The notes beneath the pieces were generated by a model, which made no database searches, was not told the origin of the DNA, and was given only the letters and a program-made list of their open reading frames with translations. Below are positions 46,890 to 55,509 of a stretch of 64,000 bases of DNA, piece by piece. Source of the stretch: JAKACA01 sp963769255 (GTDB lineage: Bacteria > Actinomycetota > Acidimicrobiia > Acidimicrobiales > Bog-793); the NCBI GenBank assembly GCA_963769255.1, contig CAVYKV010000001.1, positions 2,542,001 to 2,606,000 of the forward strand, read 5' to 3'. A program made the translations under genes and the position numbers. The stretch's first letter is position 1. The number at the start of each line of letters is the position of its first letter.

Positions 46890-47874
46890 GCCGACCGGCG
46901 CTGTCCGCCTCGGTGGCGGGCTGGGCGGCCCCCACCCGGACTTGGAGGACCCCATCGTGCGGGCCGAGGAGGCGATTGCCACGGCCGCCGAGGTGGAAGG
47001 CCTGGCGGGGCGACCGCGTCGGCCCGTCTGGCGCCAGCTCGGGTGGGGCTTCTGGGTGGCCGTCTCGCTCTGCGGCATCTGGATCATCCTCGCCGTCTTC
47101 GCCAACGTCCTGCCCCTCGACAACCCCAACTACGCCCAGCTCAATCCCGGGGCGTCCTCCGACTGCTTCCAGAGCCTCGGGCACATGTACTCGGCCCACT
47201 GGCTCGGCTGCGACAACAACGGGCGGGACATCCTCTCCCGCATCATCTACGGGTCGAGGGTGTCGCTCGAGGTGGGTTTCGGCTCGATCGCCATCGGCCT
47301 CCTCGTCGGCGGCGTCCTCGGCATCGTGGCCGGCTACTTCCGGGGCTGGATCGACGAGGTGCTGAGCGTCGTGTCGAACGTCTTCTTGTCCTTCCCCTAC
47401 CTCGTGCTCGCCCTCGTCATCGTCGCCTACCTCGGGGGCAGCCCGAACGTGTTCGACATCATCGCCATCATCGCCATCCTGGCCTGGCCGCTCCTCTTCC
47501 GGGTCGTGCGGGCCGCCACGATCGAGTACTCGCAACGCGAGTACGTGCTGGCCGCCCAGGCCCTCGGCTCCAAGCCGAGCCGCATCCTGCGCACACTCCT
47601 ACTGCCCGACGTCGTGCCCTCCGCCATCACCTATGCGCTGCTGGGCGTCCCGCTCGCCATCGTGGCCGAAGGCGCCCTCTCCTACCTCGGCCAGTCCGTG
47701 CCGCCCCCCACGGCAACGTGGGGCAACATGATCCAACAGGGGGCCACCTACGTCTCGCAGGACCCCATCCTCCTCATCGCCCCGGCCATCGCCCTCTTCT
47801 CGTTCATCCTGCCCGTCAACTTCATCGGCGACCGCCTCCGCTCCGTGCTCGACAGCCGGCAGGGCGTCATATGA
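46873..47874 (+). CDS. Peptide ABC transporter permease (DppC-type)
   Basis: The 333-residue product starts at GTG 46873 within the end of the first permease gene. It has an N-terminal cytoplasmic stretch, then helix WGFWVAVSLCGIWIILAVFA, the periplasmic segment WLGCDNNGRDILSRIIYGSR typical of DppC, and the EAA loop YVLAAQALGSKPSRILRTLL. Five further membrane segments follow. The stop shares bases with the ATG of the first ATPase gene (ATGA). Confidence 0.95.
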   Translation: MPEPLEPTGAVRLGGGLGGPHPDLEDPIVRAEEAIATAAEVEGLAGRPRRPVWRQLGWGFWVAVSLCGIWIILAVFANVLPLDNPNYAQLNPGASSDCFQSLGHMYSAHWLGCDNNGRDILSRIIYGSRVSLEVGFGSIAIGLLVGGVLGIVAGYFRGWIDEVLSVVSNVFLSFPYLVLALVIVAYLGGSPNVFDIIAIIAILAWPLLFRVVRAATIEYSQREYVLAAQALGSKPSRILRTLLLPDVVPSAITYALLGVPLAIVAEGALSYLGQSVPPPTATWGNMIQQGATYVSQDPILLIAPAIALFSFILPVNFIGDRLRSVLDSRQGVI

Positions 47875-48950
47875 GCCCTCGCCGCCACGTCCGTGAGATG
47901 GACGACCTGGAGGACCGCGCCCTCTTGCAGGTGCAGGGCGTGAAGACGTATTTCCAGACGCCTCACGGACTCGTGAAGTCCGTCGACGGCGTCAGCTTCG
48001 ACCTGGAGCGGGGCCGCACGCTGGCAATCGTGGGCGAGTCGGGCTCCGGCAAGAGCGTGCTCGCCCGCTCCATCATGGGTCTGCTGCCGCCGCGGGGCGT
48101 CGTGCGGGAGGGCCGCGTCCGCTTCGGGGACGTCGAGCTCTCGAACGCCTCGGTGAACGAGCTCAGGGAGCTGTGGGGCGCCCAGATCGCCATCGTCTTC
48201 CAGGACCCCGCCACGGCGCTGAACCCGGTCGTGCGCGTCGGGCGCCAGATCACCGAGTCGCTCCGCTACCACCTCGCCATGTCCCGGGCGGACGCTCGCG
48301 AGACGGCCATCGCCCTCTTGCGCTCCGTCGGCCTGCCGGAGCCGGAGGAGCGCCTCGGCTGGTACCCCCACCAGTTCTCCGGTGGCATGCAGCAGCGCAT
48401 CGTCATCGCCGTCGCTATCTGCTGCGGACCGAAGCTCCTCCTCGCAGACGAGCCCACGACAGGGCTCGACGTCACCGTCTCGGCGCAGATCCTCGACCTC
48501 ATCGGCCGCCTGCAGCAGGAGCGGTACATGTCGGTCATCCTCGTCACCCACGACCTCGGCGTCGTCACCGGCCGAGCCGACGACGTCATCGTCATGTACG
48601 CCGGCCAGATCGTCGAGAAAGCGCCCACGGCGGTCCTCTTCCGCGACATGAAGATGCCCTACACCGAGGCGCTGCTGCGCTCCGCACCGCGGCTCGCCAA
48701 CCCCAGCCACACGCGGCTGCACGCCATCCCGGGCAACCCGCCCAATCCGGCCGCTTTGCCGCCCGGCTGCCGTTTCGCCGCCCGCTGCCCCTACGTGCAA
48801 CCCCGCTGCATCGAGGAGGAACCGCCACTGCGTGACGCCGACACCCCGAACCACGAGTTCCGGTGCTGGTTCCCGGTGGGGTCGCCGGAGGGCATCAGCG
48901 CCTTCGAGGAGAACCAGCGCGGTCGCCACGCCAAGAAGGCGTACAGCTGA
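47871..48950 (+). CDS. Peptide ABC transporter ATP-binding protein (DppD-type)
   Basis: The 359-residue product has Walker A IVGESGSGKSVLARSIMGLL, Q-loop VFQDPATALNP, ABC signature FSGGMQQRIVIAVAI, Walker B LLLADEPTTGLDVTVSAQ and the H-loop VTHDLGVV. The C-terminal oligopeptide/dipeptide-type domain has cysteines (PPGCRFAARCPYVQPRC and FRCW) that in this family can bind a [4Fe-4S] cluster. ATG 47871 overlaps the permease stop, and its TGA overlaps the next ATG. It energises import together with the second ATPase. Confidence 0.96.
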   Translation: MSPRRHVREMDDLEDRALLQVQGVKTYFQTPHGLVKSVDGVSFDLERGRTLAIVGESGSGKSVLARSIMGLLPPRGVVREGRVRFGDVELSNASVNELRELWGAQIAIVFQDPATALNPVVRVGRQITESLRYHLAMSRADARETAIALLRSVGLPEPEERLGWYPHQFSGGMQQRIVIAVAICCGPKLLLADEPTTGLDVTVSAQILDLIGRLQQERYMSVILVTHDLGVVTGRADDVIVMYAGQIVEKAPTAVLFRDMKMPYTEALLRSAPRLANPSHTRLHAIPGNPPNPAALPPGCRFAARCPYVQPRCIEEEPPLRDADTPNHEFRCWFPVGSPEGISAFEENQRGRHAKKAYS

Positions 48951-50020
48951 TGGCGGGGAGCGGCACGGCCCAGCTGCGGGACGCCCAGGAGGCGATGATC
49001 CGCGTCGAGAACCTCGTCGTCGAGTTCGCGGCCCCCGGCGGCAAGAAGGTGCACGCCGTCTCCGACGTCAGCTTCGACGTCCTCCCGGGCGAGACGCTCG
49101 GCATCGTGGGCGAGTCGGGCTGCGGGAAGTCGACGACGGGACGGGCCATCCTCTCCCTCCCGAAGCCCACGAGCGGCAAGGTCTTCTTCGAAGGCACCGA
49201 CATCACGACGATCAGCGGCGAGGAGCTCCGCTCCGTCCGCACGAAGCTGCAGGTGATCTTCCAGGATCCCATCTCGTCCCTCTACCCCCGCCGTACCGTC
49301 TCCGACCTCGTGACGGAGCCGCTCGCCATCTGGAACGTCGGCAGCGAACCGGACCGTGTCGCCCGCGCCCGCCTCATGCTGGGCGAGGTCAACATGGACT
49401 ACGACACGGTGAGCTGGCGCCGGCCCTACGAGTTCTCCATCGGGCAGTGCCAGCGCATCTCGATCGCCCGTGCCCTCATGCTGAACCCGAAGGTCATCGT
49501 CTGCGACGAGCCCGTCTCAGCCCTCGACGTCTCCGTGCAGGCCCAGATCCTCAACCTCCTCGAGGACATGAAGCGCCGCTACGGCCTCACGCTGCTCTTC
49601 ATCTCACACGACCTCGCCGTCGTGAAGAACGTGAGCGACCGCGTCGTCGTCATGTTCCTCGGCAAGCTGTGCGAGGTCGCCGACTCCGAGACGCTGTACT
49701 CGCAGCCGGCGCATCCCTACACGAGGGCGCTCCTCATGGCGAGCGTCATCTCGTCGCGGGCGATGTCACGAGCCGCCCACGCCCACCACGTCCGTCAGGA
49801 GGACGAGCCGAGCACGGAGATGCCCTCGTCCATCGACCCGCCGACGGGCTGCCGCTATCGCACGCGCTGCCCGCGGGCGCAGGCCATCTGCGCCGTGCAG
49901 GAGCCCATGATGCGCCAGATCGGGGACGATCACTTCGTAGCCTGCCACTTCCCGCTCGGCGCCGAGTCGAGTGTCGCATCCTTCGACGACGACGAGGAGG
50001 AGGCGGCCGTCGTCGGCTGA
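48950..50020 (+). CDS. Peptide ABC transporter ATP-binding protein (DppF-type)
   Basis: The 356-residue product has Walker A IVGESGCGKSTTGRAIL and Q-loop IFQDPISSLYPRRTV. The ABC signature FSIGQCQRISIARAL has Ile in place of the usual Gly and Cys in place of Gln, a mild departure. Walker B is VIVCDEPVSALDVSVQAQ. The C-terminal PPTGCRYRTRCPRAQAIC matches the oligopeptide transporter domain. ATG 48950 overlaps the stop of the first ATPase. An acidic tail (SFDDDEEEAAVV) ends the protein and the operon. Confidence 0.95.
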   Translation: MAGSGTAQLRDAQEAMIRVENLVVEFAAPGGKKVHAVSDVSFDVLPGETLGIVGESGCGKSTTGRAILSLPKPTSGKVFFEGTDITTISGEELRSVRTKLQVIFQDPISSLYPRRTVSDLVTEPLAIWNVGSEPDRVARARLMLGEVNMDYDTVSWRRPYEFSIGQCQRISIARALMLNPKVIVCDEPVSALDVSVQAQILNLLEDMKRRYGLTLLFISHDLAVVKNVSDRVVVMFLGKLCEVADSETLYSQPAHPYTRALLMASVISSRAMSRAAHAHHVRQEDEPSTEMPSSIDPPTGCRYRTRCPRAQAICAVQEPMMRQIGDDHFVACHFPLGAESSVASFDDDEEEAAVVG

Positions 50021-50044
50021 CGACGTGATGAGTGCCGCCCGGCG

Positions 50045-50106
50045 GCTACTGAGTTGCGTGGGCGACCGAAACCCCCAGGCGTTGCTCGCTCTCGCAACTC
50101 AGTAGC
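50045..50106. terminator. 14-bp perfect inverted repeat between convergent genes
   Basis: GCTACTGAGTTGCG (50045-50058) is matched exactly by its reverse complement at 50093-50106, with a 34-base loop. It lies between the ends of the peptide ATPase gene and rpsA. The placement fits a bidirectional terminator, though the loop is long and no T-run follows. A protein binding site or mobile repeat is also possible. Confidence 0.5.
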
Positions 50107-50135
50107 GCTCGTCGGCCCCGCCGACAGGGCGTGAC

Positions 50136-51641
50136 CTACTCGGCGGCGGCTTCGCCTTCGACGGCTGCGACCGGCTCCTCGCCGGCGGCTTCCTCCAGGG
50201 GGGCGGCTGCGACCGGCCCGTCGGCTGCGACCGGCTTGTCGGCGACGGCCTCCTCCAGGGGGGCGGCTGCGACCGGCCCGTCGGCCTCGGCGCCCTCGGC
50301 GCCCTCGCCGCCTTCGCCCGCCTCCGCGCTCTGCCCGGCGGTGAACTCGGCCCAGGCGGCCTGGCCCTCGCTCTCCGGCGTGAAGTCCGCCGTGTAGTCG
50401 TAGGTGCCGATGTAGTTGCCCTGCTCGTCGTAAGCGTGCTCGCCGAAGGCCTCCTGGTACTCCTCGGCGACGATGCCGCCCTCGGCCGCCTGCTTGATCG
50501 AGAGGCTGATACGCCGGCGCTGCAGGTCGATGTCGATGATCTTGACCCAGAGCTCCTCGCCCGGGGTCACGACCTGCTCCGGGAGGTCGACATGGTGGGC
50601 GGCCATCTCCGAGATGTGCACGAGACCCTCGATGCCGTCGCCCACCTGCACGAAGGCGCCGAAGGGCACGAGCTTCGTGATGCGGCCGTAGACGAGCTCG
50701 CCGACGTGGTGGTTGGTGGCGAATTCTTGCCACGGGTCCACCTGCGTCGCCTTGAGGGAGAGGCTGATGCGCTCCTTGTCGAGGTCGACGTCGAGCACCT
50801 GCACCGTGACCTCGTCGCCCACCTGCACGACTGAGGAGGGGTGGTCGACGTGCTTCCAGGACAGCTCGGAGACGTGGACGAGACCGTCCATGCCGCCGAG
50901 GTCGACGAAGGCGCCGAAGTTGACGACCGAGGAAACCGTTCCCTTGCGAACCTCGCCCGGCTTCAGGTTGACGAGGAACTCGCCGCGCTGCTCGCGCTGC
51001 GTCTCCTCCAGCCAGGCACGGCGGGAGAGGACGACGTTGTTGCGGTTCTTGTCGAGCTCGATGATCTTGGCCTCGAGGGCGCGGCCGATGTAGGGCTGAA
51101 GGTCGCGCACTCGCCGCAGTTCCACGAGGGAGGCGGGCAGGAAGCCACGCAGCCCGATGTCGAGGATGAGACCGCCCTTCACGACCTCGATGACCGGCCC
51201 CTTCACGACGCCGTTGGACTCCTTGATGCGCTCGATGTCGCCCCAGGCGCGCTCGTACTGCGCACGCTTCTTCGAGAGGATGAGACGCCCTTCCTTGTCC
51301 TCTTTCTGGAGGACGAGCGCCTCGATCTCGTCGCCCACCGAGACGATCTCGTGCGGGTCGAGGTCGTGGCGGATGGAGAGCTCACGGGCCGGGATGACGC
51401 CCTCGGACTTGAAACCGATGTCGAGCAACACCTCGTCACGGTCCACCTTCACGACGGTGCCCTTCACGATGTCGCCGTCGTCGAACTCGACGATGGTGCC
51501 GTCGATCGCTTCCTCGAAGGACATGCCCCCGAGGTCGTCCTCGGTGATCTGGGCGGGGATGTAGGTCCCCATGGCGTCGAACGTCCCGAGGTGCGGCGAC
51601 TGGTCGGGCTTCTCGATCTGGGCTGGAGTGGTGAGGGACAT
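50136..51641 (-). CDS. rpsA: 30S ribosomal protein S1
   Basis: The 501-residue product has four S1 RNA-binding repeats. The first (GTIVEFDDGDIVKGTVVKVD) and second (RAWGDIERIKESNGVVKGPV) are more divergent. The third and fourth contain VNFGAFVDLGGMDGLVHVSEL and LVPFGAFVQVGDGIEGLVHI. It binds mRNA and aids initiation. The C-terminal 70 residues are an Ala/Glu/Pro-rich tail with the repeat ADGPVAAAPLEEA. The 178 bases between it and polA should hold its promoter; I cannot assign boxes with confidence. Confidence 0.96.
   Translation of the reverse strand: MSLTTPAQIEKPDQSPHLGTFDAMGTYIPAQITEDDLGGMSFEEAIDGTIVEFDDGDIVKGTVVKVDRDEVLLDIGFKSEGVIPARELSIRHDLDPHEIVSVGDEIEALVLQKEDKEGRLILSKKRAQYERAWGDIERIKESNGVVKGPVIEVVKGGLILDIGLRGFLPASLVELRRVRDLQPYIGRALEAKIIELDKNRNNVVLSRRAWLEETQREQRGEFLVNLKPGEVRKGTVSSVVNFGAFVDLGGMDGLVHVSELSWKHVDHPSSVVQVGDEVTVQVLDVDLDKERISLSLKATQVDPWQEFATNHHVGELVYGRITKLVPFGAFVQVGDGIEGLVHISEMAAHHVDLPEQVVTPGEELWVKIIDIDLQRRRISLSIKQAAEGGIVAEEYQEAFGEHAYDEQGNYIGTYDYTADFTPESEGQAAWAEFTAGQSAEAGEGGEGAEGAEADGPVAAAPLEEAVADKPVAADGPVAAAPLEEAAGEEPVAAVEGEAAAE
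50191..50285. repeat. 60-bp period repeat in the rpsA 3' end
   Basis: A 35-base block starting TCCTCCAGGGGGGCGGCTGC occurs at 50191-50225 and again at 50251-50285, identical and 60 bases apart. It encodes the repeated ADGPVAAAPLEEA tail of S1. Recent slippage duplication is likely and repeat number may vary among strains. Confidence 0.85.
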
Positions 51642-51819
51642 CAGGGGTGATCGCTCTTTTCGGACTTGGTCTCAGGGTTGGGCGGCGTGGCGACGCGCCT
51701 CCAACCAACGGGTGAGTATGGACGGTGGGTCCTCGGGGCATGCCCGACTGGCTGGTTCGCCGCTGACCCGGCAACCCAAAATGCTATCAGCCCAGGTCCG
51801 CCATCCTCACGGCGAGACC

Positions 51820-54717
51820 TCAGGAGTCGAGCGCCAGCTCGTAGGCGAGCTCGTCCGCCTCCTCGTCGGGTCCCTCACGCCCGGCGCCGCCGACCTCCTT
51901 CGCCTCCGCCCAGCTGGCGCCGCGTGCGACGTGCACGGCGAGCGGGACGGCGAGGTCGCAGGCCGAGCGCATGACCGAGACGGTGAGGTCGCTCACCTCG
52001 TCGGCCTCCGGCAGGGCGGCCTCCACGAGGATCTCGTCGTGCACCTGGAGCACGACCCGGCTCTGCAGGCGGCGCGCCGTCAACTCGGCATCGAGGCGCA
52101 CGAGGGCGACCTTGAAGATGTCGGCGGCAAGGCCCTGGATGCCGGCGTTCATGGCCTGCCGCTCGGCCGCCTGCCGCATGCGGTAGTTGGGCGAGTCGAG
52201 CTCGGGCAGATAGCGACGGCGGCCGAAGAGCGTCTCGGTGTAGCCGCGCAGCCGCGCCTCGCCGACCGTGCGGGACATGTACTCCTTCACGTTCGGGAAG
52301 GCGATGAAGTACTGGGAGAGGATCTCGGCCGCCTCCTCCACCGGGACGGAGAGGCGCTGCGAGAGGCCGTAGGCCTCCATGCCATAGGCGAGGCCGTAGG
52401 AGATCATCTTCGCCTTCGACCGCTGCGCCGTCGTCACCTCGGACGGATCGACGCCGAAGACGCGCGAGGCCGTGGCATTGTGAATGTCAAGACCCGTCCG
52501 GAACGCCTCGATGAGCCCTGGATCCTGGGCGAGGTGGGCGATGACGCGCAGCTCGATCTGGTCGTAGTCCGCCACGAGGAGCTCCGAGCCCGCCGCCGGG
52601 ATGAAGGCCTCCCGGAAGCGCCGGCCGAGCGTGCTGCGCACCGGGATGTTGTGCAGGTTCGGCTGATCGGAGGAGAGCCGCCCCGTGCGGGCGACGGTCT
52701 GGTTGAAGCTGGCGTGGATGCGGCCGTCCGGGGCGACCTCGGCGAGGAGGCCGGTGCCGTAGGTGGAGCGGAGCTTCTCGACCTCCCGGTAGGCGAGCAG
52801 CGTGTCGACGATCTCGTGGCTGCCGCGCAGGCGCTCGAGGCTCTGGGCGTCGGTCGAGTAGCCCGTCTTCGTGCGCTTCTGGGTGCTGAGGCCGAGCTTT
52901 TCGAAGAGGATGTGGCGGAGCTGGGGGGTCGAGTTGACGTTGAACTCCTCTCCCGCCAGCCGCCAGACCTCCTGCTCGAGCGTCGCCACCTGCTCGTTCA
53001 TCTCCCGGCTGATGGCCTCGAGCGCCTCTACATCGACGGCGATGCCCGCCACCTCCATCTTGGCGAGCACGCGCACGAGCGGCTCCTCCACTTCCCGGTA
53101 GAGGCGCTCGGCCCCCACCTCGGCGAGCGCGGCGCGGAGCGACGGCTCGAGGCCGGCGATGAGCACGGCGCGGCGGGCGGCCAGCTCCGCCTGAGGGCTG
53201 GCGTCGCCGCCGTCACCGGACAGGTCGAAGCCCAGCTGTTCCGCCCTCCCCTTCCCCCCCACCGCCCCACCGACGGGCGAGAAACGGTCCGCCTCGCCCC
53301 GCCCCAGCCCCGAGGCGGCCTCCGCCAGCCGTTCGATCGTCGCCTGGCCCACGCGGGGGTCGGCCAGGTAGCCGGCGACGGCCGTGTCGAGGGAGAGACC
53401 GGTGAGCTCGATGCCCATGGGCTCGAGGGCGCGCATGAGCTCCTTGGCGCGGTGGGCGACGACGCGGCCACCGCGTTCGCCGGTGGCGAAGAGGGACTCG
53501 AGCACCCGGGCGAGGTCCGGCTCGGCGAGGAGCTCGCCGGGGAGCCAGCCGACCTCCACGATGGGGACGTCGGGGGCGTCGGCAGTCGAGGGCTCGACGG
53601 CCGGCTCCTCCACGGGTGGCACGGGTGGCACGGGGGAGAAAGCCAGCCCGACGATGGCCGAGCGGCCGGGCAGGCCGGCCCACTCGGGCTCGACGGCCAC
53701 GAGCGGCGAGCGGAAGGAGAGATCCTCCAGCCAGCCCACGGCGGCCGGCACCTCGTCGAGCTCCGTCACCTCGATGGAGGCGGCCGGAGCGCCCCCCTCC
53801 TCCTCGTCGGGACCCCCGAGGCCGACTCCCCCGCCTTCGAGGCGGTCGAGAGCCTGCAGGATGCGGTCCCGCGGGCCCTTGATCTCGAGGAGTGTGAACA
53901 GGCTCTCCAGCTCCTTGCGGTCCGACCCGCCGAAGGCCAGTCGCGCGAGCGGCAAATCGAGAGGGACGTCGCGCACGAGCGGCGTGAGCTCGAAGTTCTT
54001 GCGCACGCGGGCCTCGCAGGACTCGAGGGAGGCGCGCAGCTTCGGCGTCAGCTCGCCGAGGTGCTCGAAGAGGTTGTCGAGGTTCCCGTAGGTGTTCACG
54101 AGCTTCCCCGCCGTCTTCTCTCCCACCCCGGGCACGCCCGGCAGGTTGTCGGACGGGTCGCCCCGCAGGGAAGCGAGCACGGGGTAGAGCCGCGGCGGAA
54201 CTCCCGTGCGCTCCTCGATGCCCGCCTCGTCATAGAGCACGTAGTCGGTGACGCCTCGGCGGTTGTAGAGGACCTTCACGTGTGGGTCGTGCACAAGCTG
54301 GTAGGTGTCGCGGTCGCCCGTCACGATGATGACGTCCTCGCCGGCGGACTCGAGCGTCGTGGCGAGGGTGGCGATGACGTCGTCCGCCTCGTAGCCGACG
54401 ACGTCGACGACGGGCACACCCATCATGTCGACGAGGCGGCGGATAAGGTCGAGCTGCTCCCGCAGCGGTTCGGGCGTCGTCGGCCGGCCCGCCTTGTAGT
54501 CGTCGGCGATGCCGTCCCGGAAGGTCGGCTCGGGTCGGTCGAAGGCGACCGCCATGCCGGCGGGCGAATGGTCCTCCAGGAGGCGGCCGAGCATGCCGGC
54601 GAAGCCGTAGACGGCCGCCGTCTTCTGACCCGAGGCCGTCGTGAGATCCGCCTCCTGCAGGGCGAACCAGGCCCTGTACGCCAGCGAATGCCCGTCGAGC
54701 AGGAGGTAGGTGGCCAT
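51820..54717 (-). CDS. polA: DNA polymerase I
   Basis: The 965-residue product starts at ATG 54717 (MATYLLLDGHSLAYRAWFAL). The 5'-3' exonuclease domain (about 1-290) has DRPEPTFRDGIADDYKAGRP, VGYEADDVIATLA and SDNLPGVPGVGEKTA. The middle proofreading-like domain lacks the usual DEDD acidic set as far as I can see, as in many Actinobacteria. The polymerase domain has motif A VADYDQIELRVIAHLA, motif B RSKAKMISYGLAYGM and motif C LQVHDEILVEA. It fills repair gaps and removes Okazaki primers. The gene is complete and reads toward rpsA. Confidence 0.97.
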   Translation of the reverse strand: MATYLLLDGHSLAYRAWFALQEADLTTASGQKTAAVYGFAGMLGRLLEDHSPAGMAVAFDRPEPTFRDGIADDYKAGRPTTPEPLREQLDLIRRLVDMMGVPVVDVVGYEADDVIATLATTLESAGEDVIIVTGDRDTYQLVHDPHVKVLYNRRGVTDYVLYDEAGIEERTGVPPRLYPVLASLRGDPSDNLPGVPGVGEKTAGKLVNTYGNLDNLFEHLGELTPKLRASLESCEARVRKNFELTPLVRDVPLDLPLARLAFGGSDRKELESLFTLLEIKGPRDRILQALDRLEGGGVGLGGPDEEEGGAPAASIEVTELDEVPAAVGWLEDLSFRSPLVAVEPEWAGLPGRSAIVGLAFSPVPPVPPVEEPAVEPSTADAPDVPIVEVGWLPGELLAEPDLARVLESLFATGERGGRVVAHRAKELMRALEPMGIELTGLSLDTAVAGYLADPRVGQATIERLAEAASGLGRGEADRFSPVGGAVGGKGRAEQLGFDLSGDGGDASPQAELAARRAVLIAGLEPSLRAALAEVGAERLYREVEEPLVRVLAKMEVAGIAVDVEALEAISREMNEQVATLEQEVWRLAGEEFNVNSTPQLRHILFEKLGLSTQKRTKTGYSTDAQSLERLRGSHEIVDTLLAYREVEKLRSTYGTGLLAEVAPDGRIHASFNQTVARTGRLSSDQPNLHNIPVRSTLGRRFREAFIPAAGSELLVADYDQIELRVIAHLAQDPGLIEAFRTGLDIHNATASRVFGVDPSEVTTAQRSKAKMISYGLAYGMEAYGLSQRLSVPVEEAAEILSQYFIAFPNVKEYMSRTVGEARLRGYTETLFGRRRYLPELDSPNYRMRQAAERQAMNAGIQGLAADIFKVALVRLDAELTARRLQSRVVLQVHDEILVEAALPEADEVSDLTVSVMRSACDLAVPLAVHVARGASWAEAKEVGGAGREGPDEEADELAYELALDS

Positions 54718-54842
54718 CGACCGCCATGCTACGGGCACGGCGTCCCGGCCGGTTTGGGGCGGCGGCCCGGCCGGGCGGGCCGTCCCGCCCAGGGCCGGGC
54801 CGGGCCGGTCCCGCTGCTCAGGTGCCGGGTACGCTCGGCCCA

Positions 54843-55502
54843 GTGCCCGACGGCTTCCACCCGCCGCTCGAGGAGTACCTCGAGACGATCCACGCCCTGG
54901 AGGAGGAGGGCGTGGTCGTGATCCAGGCGCGCCTTGTCGAGCGCCTCGGCCACAGCGCCCAATCGGTCTCCGAGACCGTCCACCGCCTGCAGTCGGAGGG
55001 CTACTTGGAGCCGCGCGGCAAGGGCGTCGTGCTCACGGAGGCGGGCCGGGCGAGGGCGGAGAGCGTCGTGCGCAAGCACCGGCTCGCCGAGCGCTTCCTC
55101 GTGGAGGTCGTCGGTCTCCCCTGGCACCGGGCCCACGTCGAGGCCGGCCGCTGGGAGCACGTCATCTCGGAGGAGGTGGAGTCGCGTTTCGTCGAGATAC
55201 TCGGCAACCCCTCCACCTGCCCGCACGGCAACCCCATCCCGGGCGCACCGCAGGCGGCGGGCGACCAGCACCCCCTCGCCGAGTCGGAGCCGGGCGAGCA
55301 CGTCCGCCTCGCCCGTATCACCGAGCAGGTGGAGGTCGACCTGACGGCGCTCGAGTTCTTGAGCGAGCACGGTTTCGTGCCGGGGGTCGGGGCCGAGGTG
55401 CGGGCGAAGGCTCCCGACGGCACCGTCACCCTGGATCTCGACGGGCACTCCGTCTCGCTCGGGGCCGCCATGTGCCGCCAGCTCTACGTCGTGCCCGCCT
55501 GA
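54843..55502 (+). CDS. DtxR/IdeR/MntR-family metal-dependent regulator
   Basis: The 219-residue product starts at GTG 54843; the upstream open frame is Pro/Gly-rich and unlikely. The HTH domain (about 8-65) includes EEYLETIHALEEEGVVVIQA and HSAQSVSETVHRLQSEGYL. The dimerisation and metal-binding domain has HRLAERFLVEVVGLPWHRAH and EAGRWEHVISEEVESRF, with the expected His/Glu ligands, and the CPHGNPIP motif. A C-terminal FeoA/SH3-like domain follows. It should repress iron or manganese uptake genes when metal is plentiful; no target is visible here. It diverges from polA. Confidence 0.92.
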   Translation: MPDGFHPPLEEYLETIHALEEEGVVVIQARLVERLGHSAQSVSETVHRLQSEGYLEPRGKGVVLTEAGRARAESVVRKHRLAERFLVEVVGLPWHRAHVEAGRWEHVISEEVESRFVEILGNPSTCPHGNPIPGAPQAAGDQHPLAESEPGEHVRLARITEQVEVDLTALEFLSEHGFVPGVGAEVRAKAPDGTVTLDLDGHSVSLGAAMCRQLYVVPA

Positions 55503-55509
55503 GGAGTCT

